Below the pieces are notes generated by a model. The model was not told the origin of the DNA. It saw nothing but the letters and a program-made list of their open reading frames with translations, and did no database searches. The translations under genes were made by a program, and so were the position numbers. Positions 1 to 6,178 of a stretch of 6,202 nucleotides of DNA are shown here, piece after piece (the stretch's first letter is position 1; each line of letters opens with the position of its first letter). Source of the stretch: Balneolia bacterium. GTDB lineage: Bacteria; Bacteroidota; Rhodothermia; Balneolales; Cyclonatronaceae. Location: the NCBI GenBank assembly GCA_003566395.1, contig PXDL01000526.1, forward strand, positions 1 through 6,202, in the 5' to 3' direction.

Positions 1-865
1 GGAGCGGCGGATGCATTTTATAGTTGGTGTCGAATCCGCTGTATTCAATGGCCTCATCGGTCAGGTCGAAGTGGTGCGGACAAACTTCCGTGGTGACCTT
101 TGTGCCTCTTTTTTTCGCTTCACGTACGAGTTCCACTCCGCGTCGCGTACTGATGTGCGCCACATGCACATGGCCGCCGGTCAGCTCGGCAAGCAAAATA
201 TCCCGGGCTATCATCACCTCTTCTGCAATGCCCGGCGTACCCGCAAGCCCGAGCCGGGTGGAAACACGCCCTTCATTCATATGTCCCGGACGCGAAAGGT
301 CGAGATCTTCTTCATGGTTAATCACAGGAACGCCCAGCATAGAAGCATAGTCCAAAGCGGTACGCATCAAGCGGGCGTTATACACCGGATCGCCGTCATC
401 ACTAAAAGCCACCGCTCCGCTTTTCTGCATATCCGCCATTTCAGCCAGGCTCTCGCCTTTCCGCTCTTTCGACACACAGCCTATCGGATGCACGTCCACT
501 GCTAAAGGTGCGGCTTTATTAACGATATATCCGACTACATCACTTGTATGCGTTGCCGGATTCGTATTCGGCATACAGGCAACGGCCGTAAATCCACCAT
601 CGGCGGCGGCTTCACAGCCGGAAGCGATAGTTTCCTTGTGCTCGAAACCCGGCTCGCGTAAATGCACGTGCATGTCCATCCAGCCGGGCGAGATAAAAGC
701 TCCATCAGCCTGAACTACATGTTCACCGTTTTCGGGGCTCAGGTTGGGGGCTATGTGATGAATGATGCCGTCGCGGATGCGTAAATCCAGGCGGTCTTTG
801 GGTGAGGATGGTTTTCCCGGATGAACCGGAATTACGTCTTTAAAAAGCAGGTTCGGTTGTTTCAT
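1..865 (-). CDS. pyrC: Dihydroorotase, class I (PyrC), N-terminal 288 codons; 3' end outside window
   Basis: Dihydroorotase is the zinc amidohydrolase that interconverts N-carbamoyl-aspartate and dihydroorotate, the third step of cytosolic de novo pyrimidine synthesis. The reverse strand translates without a stop from ATG at 865 to the window edge. Visible family motifs are DMHVHLREPG (residues 64-73; metal ligands His66 and His68), MPNTNP (98-103, substrate-binding Asn), AFSDDG (153-158, bridging-metal Asp), NHEED (183-187, metal His184), HVAHIST (234-240, metal His237) and NYKMHPPL (281-288) at the cut edge. The expected last catalytic Asp (in a TDHAPH-type motif) and the C-terminus lie outside. 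The MPNTNP and KMHPPL motifs favour dihydroorotase over allantoinase or hydantoinase. ATG 865 is the only good start near the amidohydrolase beta-strand; no clear Shine-Dalgarno precedes it. The gene is divergent from xseA. A catalytically dead PyrC-like paralogue is unlikely because every visible metal ligand is intact. Confidence 0.93.
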   Translation of the reverse strand, partial: MKQPNLLFKDVIPVHPGKPSSPKDRLDLRIRDGIIHHIAPNLSPENGEHVVQADGAFISPGWMDMHVHLREPGFEHKETIASGCEAAADGGFTAVACMPNTNPATHTSDVVGYIVNKAAPLAVDVHPIGCVSKERKGESLAEMADMQKSGAVAFSDDGDPVYNARLMRTALDYASMLGVPVINHEEDLDLSRPGHMNEGRVSTRLGLAGTPGIAEEVMIARDILLAELTGGHVHVAHISTRRGVELVREAKKRGTKVTTEVCPHHFDLTDEAIEYSGFDTNYKMHPPL

Positions 866-887
866 CGGAGAGTCTGAAAGTTTTTGT

Positions 888-915
888 TGAATATAGGCGA
901 ATCGTGCGTTAATAT
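888..915 (+). promoter_or_regulatory. Possible xseA promoter in the pyrC-xseA divergent gap
   Basis: TTGAAT (888-893) and TAATAT (910-915) are separated by 16 bases, a sigma70-like arrangement that would start transcription about 25 bases before the xseA ATG. On the opposite strand TATATT (895-890) could be the -10 box for pyrC, but no good -35 box accompanies it. The whole gap between the two start codons is only 83 bases, so the promoters must overlap or lie back to back. This is pattern matching only. Confidence 0.3.
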
Positions 916-948
916 CGAACCCGCAAACATGAATTGAAGCAAGGTATT

Positions 949-2154
949 ATGGCTCAGCCGCCGGATTTATTTTCTCAGGATTTGCCCGTTCCGGGCGTCT
1001 CCGAACTGACGAACCAAATCAAGGATTTGCTGGAAACCTCATTCCATAATGTGGATGTGGAGGGCGAAGTGAGCCGTCCGAGCCAAAGCGGGAACGGCCA
1101 TATTTATCTTACCCTCAAGGATGATAAATCCCAGCTTCCATGCGTAATCTGGCGATCTGTGGCCCAGCGAATATCATTTACTCCCGAGCACGGCCAGCAG
1201 CTTCATCTCAGCGGGGACATTCAGGTATATGCCCCCCACGGCCGTTATCAGCTAATAGTGAAGAAGGCCCGGCAGGCAGGAGTCGGGGCGCTGCAGCAGG
1301 CTTTTGAACGCCTCAAACAAAAACTTCAGGATGAGGGACTTTTTGATGCCGCAGCAAAAAAACGTCTTCCGTCGTTTCCCACACGTGTAGGTGTCGTAAC
1401 TTCCGCTCAGGGAGCCGCACTTCAGGACATTATCTCAACTTTTGACAAACGCTATCCCATGCTTACGCTGCTGGTATATCACGCTTCGGTTCAGGGTGCT
1501 CAGGCAGCCGGTGAACTAAGCCGTGGCATCCGGTATTTTTCCTCTCGGAATGATGTGGATGTGGTGATACTAACCCGCGGCGGCGGTTCGCTCGAAGATC
1601 TCTGGCCTTTCAATGAAGAGGTTGTCGCCCGCGCGCTGTTTGAGTGTCCGATTCCTACAATAAGTGCCGTAGGCCACGAAACCGACTTTTGCATATCCGA
1701 CTTCGTGGCCGACGTCCGGGCCGCCACGCCCACGCAGACCGTTGCGCTGATGGTACCCGACATCAACGATCTCAAATTTCAGGTGGAAGAATACCACCGA
1801 ACGGCCCGCTCAGCTATGGGCAACCGGCTACAGTCGGCACGGGATAAAGTGGAGCGGTTCGCCAAAACCTACGCCCTGCAGGCCGTTCAGGAGAAAGTCC
1901 GCACCCATCGGACGCATATCGATAATCTGTATCGTAAAGCCTTGTCATCGGCAGAACTAAAGCTGATGAAACAGCGAAGAGCGCTCGAACAGCTCACCAA
2001 CAGGCTGGAGCACCAAAACCCGGATGCCCCGCTGGAAAAAGGCTACACTCGCATCTGGCAGTCCGGAAACTGGATACGCGAGCCGGAGGGTTTTTCAGAA
2101 GAAAAACCATTTGAAATTCAGTGGAAAACGAAAAAACGGGAGATAAAGGCATAG
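949..2154 (+). CDS. xseA: Exonuclease VII large subunit (XseA)
   Basis: Large, catalytic subunit of exonuclease VII, which degrades single-stranded DNA from both ends into oligonucleotides in the cytoplasm during repair. The protein has 401 residues. An N-terminal OB-fold (about 15-110) precedes the Exonuc_VII_L catalytic domain (about 125 onward). Motifs include GVVTSAQGAALQDI (148-161), LTRGGGSLEDLWPFNEE (208-224) and SAVGHETDFCISDFVADVR (239-257). Asp160, Arg210, His243 and Asp246 align at a constant offset of 5 with E. coli residues reported essential (D155, R205, H238, D241). A charged helical stretch (about 285-370) should form the coiled coil that carries the small subunit, and the family-typical KGYTRIW segment ends the domain. 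ATG 949 is chosen because AAGG (941-944) sits just upstream and MAQPPDLFSQ reads as a natural N-terminus; an in-frame TTG at 934 would add five residues. The protein is shorter than E. coli XseA (456 residues), mostly at the C-terminus. No xseB is found downstream. Confidence 0.95.
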   Translation: MAQPPDLFSQDLPVPGVSELTNQIKDLLETSFHNVDVEGEVSRPSQSGNGHIYLTLKDDKSQLPCVIWRSVAQRISFTPEHGQQLHLSGDIQVYAPHGRYQLIVKKARQAGVGALQQAFERLKQKLQDEGLFDAAAKKRLPSFPTRVGVVTSAQGAALQDIISTFDKRYPMLTLLVYHASVQGAQAAGELSRGIRYFSSRNDVDVVILTRGGGSLEDLWPFNEEVVARALFECPIPTISAVGHETDFCISDFVADVRAATPTQTVALMVPDINDLKFQVEEYHRTARSAMGNRLQSARDKVERFAKTYALQAVQEKVRTHRTHIDNLYRKALSSAELKLMKQRRALEQLTNRLEHQNPDAPLEKGYTRIWQSGNWIREPEGFSEEKPFEIQWKTKKREIKA

Positions 2155-2190
2155 AGCGCATGTCGCTCATTGATGCTGCTTCATCTCCCG
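2131..2190 (-). terminator. Possible terminator of the M28 peptidase gene, overlapping the xseA 3' end
   Basis: A perfect 8-base inverted repeat pairs CGGGAGAT (2137-2144) with ATCTCCCG (2183-2190). It encloses a smaller GAGCG/CGCTC hairpin (2154-2158 with 2164-2168). Read on the minus strand, the outer stem is followed by six T's (2136-2131), as expected of an intrinsic terminator about 57 bases after the peptidase stop codon. The long interior makes folding less certain. On the plus strand the stem is followed by A's, so it is not a typical terminator for xseA. Confidence 0.4.
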
Positions 2191-2247
2191 AAAAACCGGC
2201 GAATTTTAAACTATTCCTAAAGAAAGTCCTGCCAAGGCGGCGTTCAT

Positions 2248-3891
2248 TTAATTCGGGGCAAGATCGTCCTGTTCTTTTCTGGGCAGTTTTTCATCCATCA
2301 TGGCCGTGTGATAGGCAAACGAAGCCACAATTATGGCGTTGCGAATAAGATCCTGCTCAACCAATCGCTCATATGTATCCATGTTGGAGTGATGGCTCAG
2401 GGTGAAATACTCCATCGGATCCTGAATGAACTGAAAACCCGGCAGCCCCACCCGGTCGAAAGCCACATGATCGGTTGATCCCGTATTTGCCCAGGAAACG
2501 GTACTTGTATCCCAGTCGCTGAACGGCAGCAACCATGTTCGGAAAAGGTTGCGAAGCGCGTCGTTCTGCTGGAGATAGATACCGCGAATTTGTCCGCCGC
2601 CGTTATCCAAATTGTAATAGGCAGAGAATTTTTCATAGCCTTCTTTAGGTTGAATGGCATCCGGGCTAAATACGCTTCCTTCCACCTCAGCCAGATATTC
2701 CTTTACATATTCGCGTGAGCCCCACAGTCCCTGCTCTTCCCCACTCCACAGGGCGATGCGAATCGTACGGCGAGGCTGCACGTCCAGAGCCTTTAGGATG
2801 CGCATAGCTTCCATCATCACCACGCTGCCGGCTGCATTGTCTGTAGCGCCGGTACCCGTATGCCAGGAATCCAGATGCGCACCAATCAGCACCACTTCAT
2901 CGCCGAGTTCCGGATCGGTGCCCCGAATTTCACCTATTGTGTTCCAGGCCATCAGGTTTTCGGTTTGGAATTCCACCTGAAGATCCATTTCCAGCTCAAC
3001 GGTTTCACCGTGCTTCAGCATGCGGTAGAGACGGCCGTAATGCTCTCTGGCCAGCGACACCTGCGGAACTGCCTCGGGCGCGTCTATCTCGTGCGGACGA
3101 GGACGCTCGGTCCATGGCGTACCGGGAGCACTTGGCAGGGTTGCGCCGGCCACCGCCACCTGACCACTCCACCCACGGTAGCTTTCATCAATAATAGCCA
3201 AAGGACGCTCATCCATGAGGAATTGTGCTTTCTCGTAAGCCGCCTGCTGACGTGCAAGCCATGCAGCACTTGGTCCGCCCTGCTGTGGGTCTGCAAGTCG
3301 CTGAGTGGCATTGGCAAGCTGCAAAAGCCTCTCGTCAGAGTTCCGACGGGCAAGCGGCTCCCAGTGAAGCGAAGGCTCCGCCGGACGATCCACCATCACA
3401 AATTTACCCTCAAGACGGCCTCTGTAATAATCAAAACCGGTTTCTTCATTGATATCGAGGTAAATCACCTCACCACGTACCGTGTCATCATAACCCGGCG
3501 ACCACGCTTTGGGATAGGCGATGATGGGGAAATAGGTGTGCTCTGAATGCGCATGCAGGGCGAATCGCTTCAATTCCCAGCCTTTGCCAAAAGGCCCCCA
3601 TTCCTGCTGATAGACGTTTTCCAGGCCGAACTCTTCCATTTTGGCGGCCGTCCACTCGTTGGCCCGGTACATTTGGGATGAGTTGGTCAGCCGTTGCCCG
3701 ATAACATCGGTGAGATAACTGGCCAGCTCCATCACCTGTGAGTTCTCTTTGCCTTCTTCTATCATGCGTTCGACCATGGAAAGGTCGACCACAGGTTCGT
3801 TAGCAGACTGAGCATAAAGCGCATAAGAAGCGGGAAATCCTAAGGTGAATAGAATTAACAACGATTTGAAATACAGAAACGAAGTTTTCAT
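2248..3891 (-). CDS. Secreted M28-family zinc metallopeptidase (carboxypeptidase Q-like)
   Basis: A 547-residue exported di-zinc exopeptidase, likely trimming peptides in the periplasm or outside the cell. Residues 1-28 look like a Sec signal peptide (Lys2, Lys9, then a hydrophobic LLILFTLGFP core, with a possible cut after ALYA at 27). The M28 catalytic domain carries the full ligand set: His339 in GAHLDSW, Asp351 in ATDNAAG, Glu385 (general base) and Glu386 in WSGEEQG, Asp429 in YYNLDNGGG and His501 in HHSNMDT. The spacing and the STDHVAFDRVGLPG segment (472-485) resemble plasma glutamate carboxypeptidase (CPQ/PGCP). Residues about 125-310 between signal and catalytic core probably form a PA-type insertion domain, which includes a Gln/Arg/Ala-rich helical stretch (about 180-225). 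ATG 3891 is chosen over TTG 3930 because it places the signal peptide at the N-terminus; neither has a Shine-Dalgarno. It converges on xseA and diverges from the TlpA-like gene. Substrate is not predictable from sequence; an aminopeptidase role is equally possible. Confidence 0.9.
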   Translation of the reverse strand: MKTSFLYFKSLLILFTLGFPASYALYAQSANEPVVDLSMVERMIEEGKENSQVMELASYLTDVIGQRLTNSSQMYRANEWTAAKMEEFGLENVYQQEWGPFGKGWELKRFALHAHSEHTYFPIIAYPKAWSPGYDDTVRGEVIYLDINEETGFDYYRGRLEGKFVMVDRPAEPSLHWEPLARRNSDERLLQLANATQRLADPQQGGPSAAWLARQQAAYEKAQFLMDERPLAIIDESYRGWSGQVAVAGATLPSAPGTPWTERPRPHEIDAPEAVPQVSLAREHYGRLYRMLKHGETVELEMDLQVEFQTENLMAWNTIGEIRGTDPELGDEVVLIGAHLDSWHTGTGATDNAAGSVVMMEAMRILKALDVQPRRTIRIALWSGEEQGLWGSREYVKEYLAEVEGSVFSPDAIQPKEGYEKFSAYYNLDNGGGQIRGIYLQQNDALRNLFRTWLLPFSDWDTSTVSWANTGSTDHVAFDRVGLPGFQFIQDPMEYFTLSHHSNMDTYERLVEQDLIRNAIIVASFAYHTAMMDEKLPRKEQDDLAPN

Positions 3892-3936
3892 ACAAGCAAT
3901 AGTTTCATAATGGGATGTTTGGTTGAACAAGCAATT

Positions 3937-3942
3937 ATTATA
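3937..3942 (-). promoter_or_regulatory. Candidate -10 box for the M28 peptidase gene
   Basis: The minus strand reads a perfect TATAAT at 3942-3937, which would start transcription near 3930 and leave an untranslated leader of about 40 bases before ATG 3891. I see no convincing -35 hexamer 16-18 bases upstream, so this rests on the -10 match alone in AT-rich DNA. Confidence 0.3.
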
Positions 3943-3998
3943 CTAAAAAAATCAGGCTGCTCGGTGGATGTTTTTGAAAAAGTTGGTAACAAAAGGGA

Positions 3999-4027
3999 TT
4001 GCAAATGGTTATTCAAATACATACTAT
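3999..4027 (+). promoter_or_regulatory. Candidate sigma70-type promoter of the TlpA-like fusion gene
   Basis: TTGCAA (3999-4004) and TACTAT (4022-4027) are spaced by exactly 17 bases, which would start transcription near 4034, about 30 bases before ATG 4064. The -10 box is itself one arm of a perfect inverted repeat, TACTAT-aaca-ATAGTA (4022-4037), and a 10-base palindrome ATAGTACTAT lies at 4032-4041, so a repressor site or short leader hairpin is conceivable. Confidence 0.42.
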
Positions 4028-4063
4028 AACAATAGTACTATGTAATCCTAAACCAATTCAGAT

Positions 4064-5686
4064 ATGACCTATTCCCTTTTGTTCACTTTTCTGCTATGCG
4101 TAACCGGGAAACCGCTCGCATCTGAGGACTCCGTAACAGTTCGCTTTGAAGTGGTTATTCCGGATGAAACTCCTGGTGATGATCCCGTTTATTGGGCGGG
4201 AAGCCTGAACCGCTGGGATCCGGGTCACCTGGGAACCGGGTTTGGAGCCAGAGATTTTTCACAGCGTATGGAACGTGGTGAAGGATTCCATTTTATCGAA
4301 CTTTCTGCACCTAAAGGTACCGAAGTAAGCTGGAAATACACCAGGGGGTCGATATTCAGGGTTGAGGAGCAGGCCGATTTCACGTACCGTGAGGTGCGTA
4401 ACATCACCTTTGAAGATGGCAAAACCGTTCGCGATACGGTCCATGCCTGGCGCTATCTCCCCGATCCGGCTATAGAAGCTTTCTGGCCGAAAGTCGAACT
4501 CCGGAAAACCGAGCTTAATTTCACCAACAACGGAAGGAATTACAACCAAACCGGCACTCTGATCTACGATTTCGAAACCGGTTCCCAGTTTTATGATTTC
4601 AGTGAGTACAGCATCAGAACAGGCGTAAGGCCCGATTATGAAGATTGGGTCTATTATTACGTCCCGGCCGGACGATCAACGGAAACCACCCTTTTAACCG
4701 GTGCCGGCAAAGATCCTGAAAGCGGACATTGGCATGTCTATGCAGATCAAAACGGAGACCGTTCACTGGATGAAAACGATCGTATCATCACCATTGAACA
4801 CGCTGAACAGGATGCTACCTGGCGCGGGAAAGTATATTTTGAAAACCGCATCAATGGAAAAGCATTTACCGATTCCACCACCTTATTTATTTCACATGCG
4901 TATCAGGCGCCCGAGCAGATGAGGACTTCGGTTAATCAGGATGCTCCCCGGCTTTTTGGTGCACTTCCCTGGGATCACAGAGTTGGAAAAATAGATGATG
5001 ACAAGTTCTATGTGAGTGCATCACCCGGCAGGGTTTTTTCTTCCTTTCACTATATCGGGCTGGACCGTGACGGCGACAAAACTATAGAAATGGGATCAGG
5101 CTCAACAGAAAGTTATCCCCTGGATTATTCTGCTATGCATCGCAGCGGCATCATGTACAGCTATCCCGAGTTTGAATTGGGTGGACGCGGCTGGACGATT
5201 GCTGACATTGATCCGCTGGGCACTTGGGTGCGTTTGCGTCCCGCCCCTCTCCCGGAGCCGCGTGAATCAATATCGGAAGGCGGTCAGGCCCCGGACTGGC
5301 AGGCTACAACAATTAACGGGCGTTCACTTTCGGGCGAAACGTACGGCGATTCCTGGGTGCTTCTCAATTTCTGGGGGAGCTGGTGCGGCCCCTGCATTCA
5401 GGCTATTCCTTCTCTGAATGAGATGCATGAACGCTTTAGCGGGAACTCCTTTGAAATCGTCAATTTTGCCTATGAGACTGAAGCTTCGCTTGAACGGGCG
5501 CTTGATCACTACAATTTGCCGTGGCCGCAGGTTTTGGATGAAAAGGGCGAACATGGGAACCGTTTTCTGGTACGGGGCTACCCAACGTATGTACTTATAG
5601 ACCCTGACGGAATCATTCAAAGGATGGGCGGCAGTCTCGCCCTCGAGGAGATGACAAAACTTCTTGATGAACATCTGGGCCCATGA
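4064..5686 (+). CDS. Exported CBM20-like / TlpA-type thioredoxin fusion protein
   Basis: A 540-residue protein that probably performs thiol-disulfide exchange outside the cytoplasm. The N-terminus (LLFTFLLCV, residues 5-13) looks like a signal sequence, although its n-region has no Lys or Arg; Cys12 is not in a good lipobox. Residues about 23-130 resemble a CBM20-like/E-set beta sandwich, with VYWAGSLNRWDPG (42-54), SWKYTRGS (89-96) and a DTVHAWR end (124-130). Residues about 140-400 are beta-rich and unrecognised, and include the EF-hand-like loop DQNGDRSLDEND (228-239) and a second Asp-rich loop DRDGDKTIE (334-342). From about 405 to the end is a TlpA/ResA-like thioredoxin fold: GQAPDW entry, NFWGSWCGPC with redox Cys441 and Cys444, and cis-Pro507 in GYPTYVLIDPDG. 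An in-frame TAA at 4049 and no other nearby ATG support the start; there is no Shine-Dalgarno. Reductase, oxidase or isomerase direction, and any carbohydrate binding, cannot be told from sequence. Confidence 0.88.
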   Translation: MTYSLLFTFLLCVTGKPLASEDSVTVRFEVVIPDETPGDDPVYWAGSLNRWDPGHLGTGFGARDFSQRMERGEGFHFIELSAPKGTEVSWKYTRGSIFRVEEQADFTYREVRNITFEDGKTVRDTVHAWRYLPDPAIEAFWPKVELRKTELNFTNNGRNYNQTGTLIYDFETGSQFYDFSEYSIRTGVRPDYEDWVYYYVPAGRSTETTLLTGAGKDPESGHWHVYADQNGDRSLDENDRIITIEHAEQDATWRGKVYFENRINGKAFTDSTTLFISHAYQAPEQMRTSVNQDAPRLFGALPWDHRVGKIDDDKFYVSASPGRVFSSFHYIGLDRDGDKTIEMGSGSTESYPLDYSAMHRSGIMYSYPEFELGGRGWTIADIDPLGTWVRLRPAPLPEPRESISEGGQAPDWQATTINGRSLSGETYGDSWVLLNFWGSWCGPCIQAIPSLNEMHERFSGNSFEIVNFAYETEASLERALDHYNLPWPQVLDEKGEHGNRFLVRGYPTYVLIDPDGIIQRMGGSLALEEMTKLLDEHLGP

Positions 5687-5699
5687 GCCATAATCCCAT

Positions 5700-5737
5700 A
5701 AAAAAACCGCGTATTCTTCATGTAGAAAAATACGCGG
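5700..5737 (-). terminator. Intrinsic terminator of the tRNA-Ser gene
   Basis: The perfect 9-base arms CCGCGTATT (5707-5715) and AATACGCGG (5729-5737) can extend by TTC/GAA (5717-5719 with 5725-5727) past one mismatch, leaving a five-base loop. On the minus strand the stem is followed directly by seven T's (5706-5700), the standard intrinsic terminator form, 20 bases past the tRNA 3' end. On the plus strand the stem lies 20 bases after the TlpA-like gene's stop, but no T run follows it, so it would be a weak terminator in that direction. Confidence 0.8.
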
Positions 5738-5757
5738 CTCAGATATTGCTGTTGATG

Positions 5758-5845
5758 CGGAGAGGGAGGGATTCGAACCCTCGGTACCCGGTTAGGGCAC
5801 ACTCGCTTTCCAGGCGAGCCCGTTCGACCGCTCTGGCACCTCTCC
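5758..5845 (-). tRNA. tRNA-Ser (anticodon GGA)
   Basis: An 88-base class II tRNA on the minus strand. Acceptor arms GGAGAGG (5845-5839) and CCTCTCC (5765-5759) pair fully and are followed by discriminator G (5758), as in serine tRNAs. The anticodon stem CTCGC/GCGAG encloses the loop CTGGAAA with anticodon GGA at 5811-5809, decoding UCC and UCU. A long 19-base variable arm (typical of Ser) precedes a perfect T-arm, GAGGG-TTCGAAT-CCCTC. The 3' CCA is not encoded, since CAT follows the discriminator base, so it must be added enzymatically. The gene stands alone, with its own promoter and terminator. Confidence 0.98.
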
Positions 5846-5871
5846 GGGCGTCGAATCGAATACAGATTTAT

Positions 5872-5900
5872 AATATAAGGTGAAAGTGAAGCAGGTTCAA
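5872..5900 (-). promoter_or_regulatory. Promoter of the tRNA-Ser gene
   Basis: On the minus strand TTGAAC (5900-5895) and TATATT (5877-5872) are 17 bases apart, predicting a start near 5865 and a leader of about 20 bases before the tRNA. The DNA further upstream (about 5960-5917) is A-rich on this strand, which could act as an UP element. Confidence 0.55.
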
Positions 5901-6016
5901 GAGCTTTTGAGGATTCATGGCATTTTTCATTTTTTCAGTCTTCATTTTCCAGTTTCATGCTTTTGGGTGGCAAGATGAGGGTTGTTCGTGGAGGGTAATG
6001 ATTTTTCGACCCGGAA

Positions 6017-6048
6017 CATTCTGAACTTTTGCATTCTGCATTCTGAAC
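6017..6048. repeat. Short direct repeats of CATTCTG(AAC)
   Basis: CATTCTGAAC occurs at 6017-6026 and 6039-6048, with a third partial copy CATTCTG at 6032-6038 directly abutting the last one. This is a small simple-repeat cluster in the gene-free stretch; no flanking duplication or transposase is present. Confidence 0.7.
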
Positions 6049-6122
6049 CACTGTTGTCCGGGGAACTGATTCTTCCTGTATCCGTTGGCAGCATGTTTTT
6101 GTCCCGCGGATTGAACGGATTG

Positions 6123-6178
6123 TTCCGGCCAAACTACGAAGTTCCGTGCCCTGAAGTAGTTTAGAGCCGGAGTTTTTT
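6123..6178 (+). terminator. Terminator-like stem-loop with T tract, no obvious parent gene
   Basis: CCGGC (6125-6129) pairs with GCCGG (6166-6170) and AAACTAC (6131-6137) with GTAGTTT (6156-6162), separated by a small 1x3 internal loop; an inner TTC/GAA pairing is also possible. The stem is followed after AG by six T's (6173-6178) on the plus strand. That is the layout of an intrinsic terminator, but the nearest plus-strand gene ends almost 500 bases upstream, beyond the tRNA. It might end an unannotated small RNA, belong to a repeat family, or lie in the leader of a gene to the right of the window. Confidence 0.45.

Noticed and set aside
11..505. A 164-codon plus-strand open frame
   Set aside because: It lies antisense to pyrC, whose motifs are intact; its own translation (His- and Arg-rich, no motif) resembles nothing recognisable.
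934..948. TTG at 934 as the start of xseA
   Set aside because: It adds only five residues and would place the AAGG ribosome-site candidate inside the coding sequence; ATG 949 fits better.
2121..2348. A 75-codon plus-strand frame (GTG 2121, internal ATG 2160) in the place expected for xseB
   Set aside because: It overlaps the end of xseA and runs about 100 bases antisense into the peptidase; the protein lacks the helical, acidic-heptad pattern of XseB and has no ribosome binding site.
2860..3546. A 228-codon plus-strand open frame
   Set aside because: It is antisense to the catalytic and PA regions of the M28 peptidase, and its translation is low in structure-like pattern. It is best explained as a shadow of the peptidase codons.
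4094..4102. A lipoprotein signal (Cys12) in the TlpA-like fusion protein
   Set aside because: The residues before the Cys are Phe-Leu-Leu, lacking the small residue at -1 that a lipobox requires, and the n-region has no positive charge.
5700..5845. The tRNA-Ser 3' end as an attachment site for an integrated element
   Set aside because: No second copy of the tRNA 3' end, no integrase and no compositional break are visible; the 3' side leads directly into the tRNA's own terminator.
5617..5883. Short frames on both strands crossing the tRNA-Ser gene
   Set aside because: They are translations of the tRNA, its terminator and flanks; the RNA gene explains the sequence fully.
5935..6164. Two open frames of 60-65 codons on opposite strands in the gene-free stretch
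   Set aside because: They overlap each other and the short repeats. The plus-strand one would start at TTG and stop inside the stem-loop, and neither shows a ribosome site, motif or transmembrane pattern.
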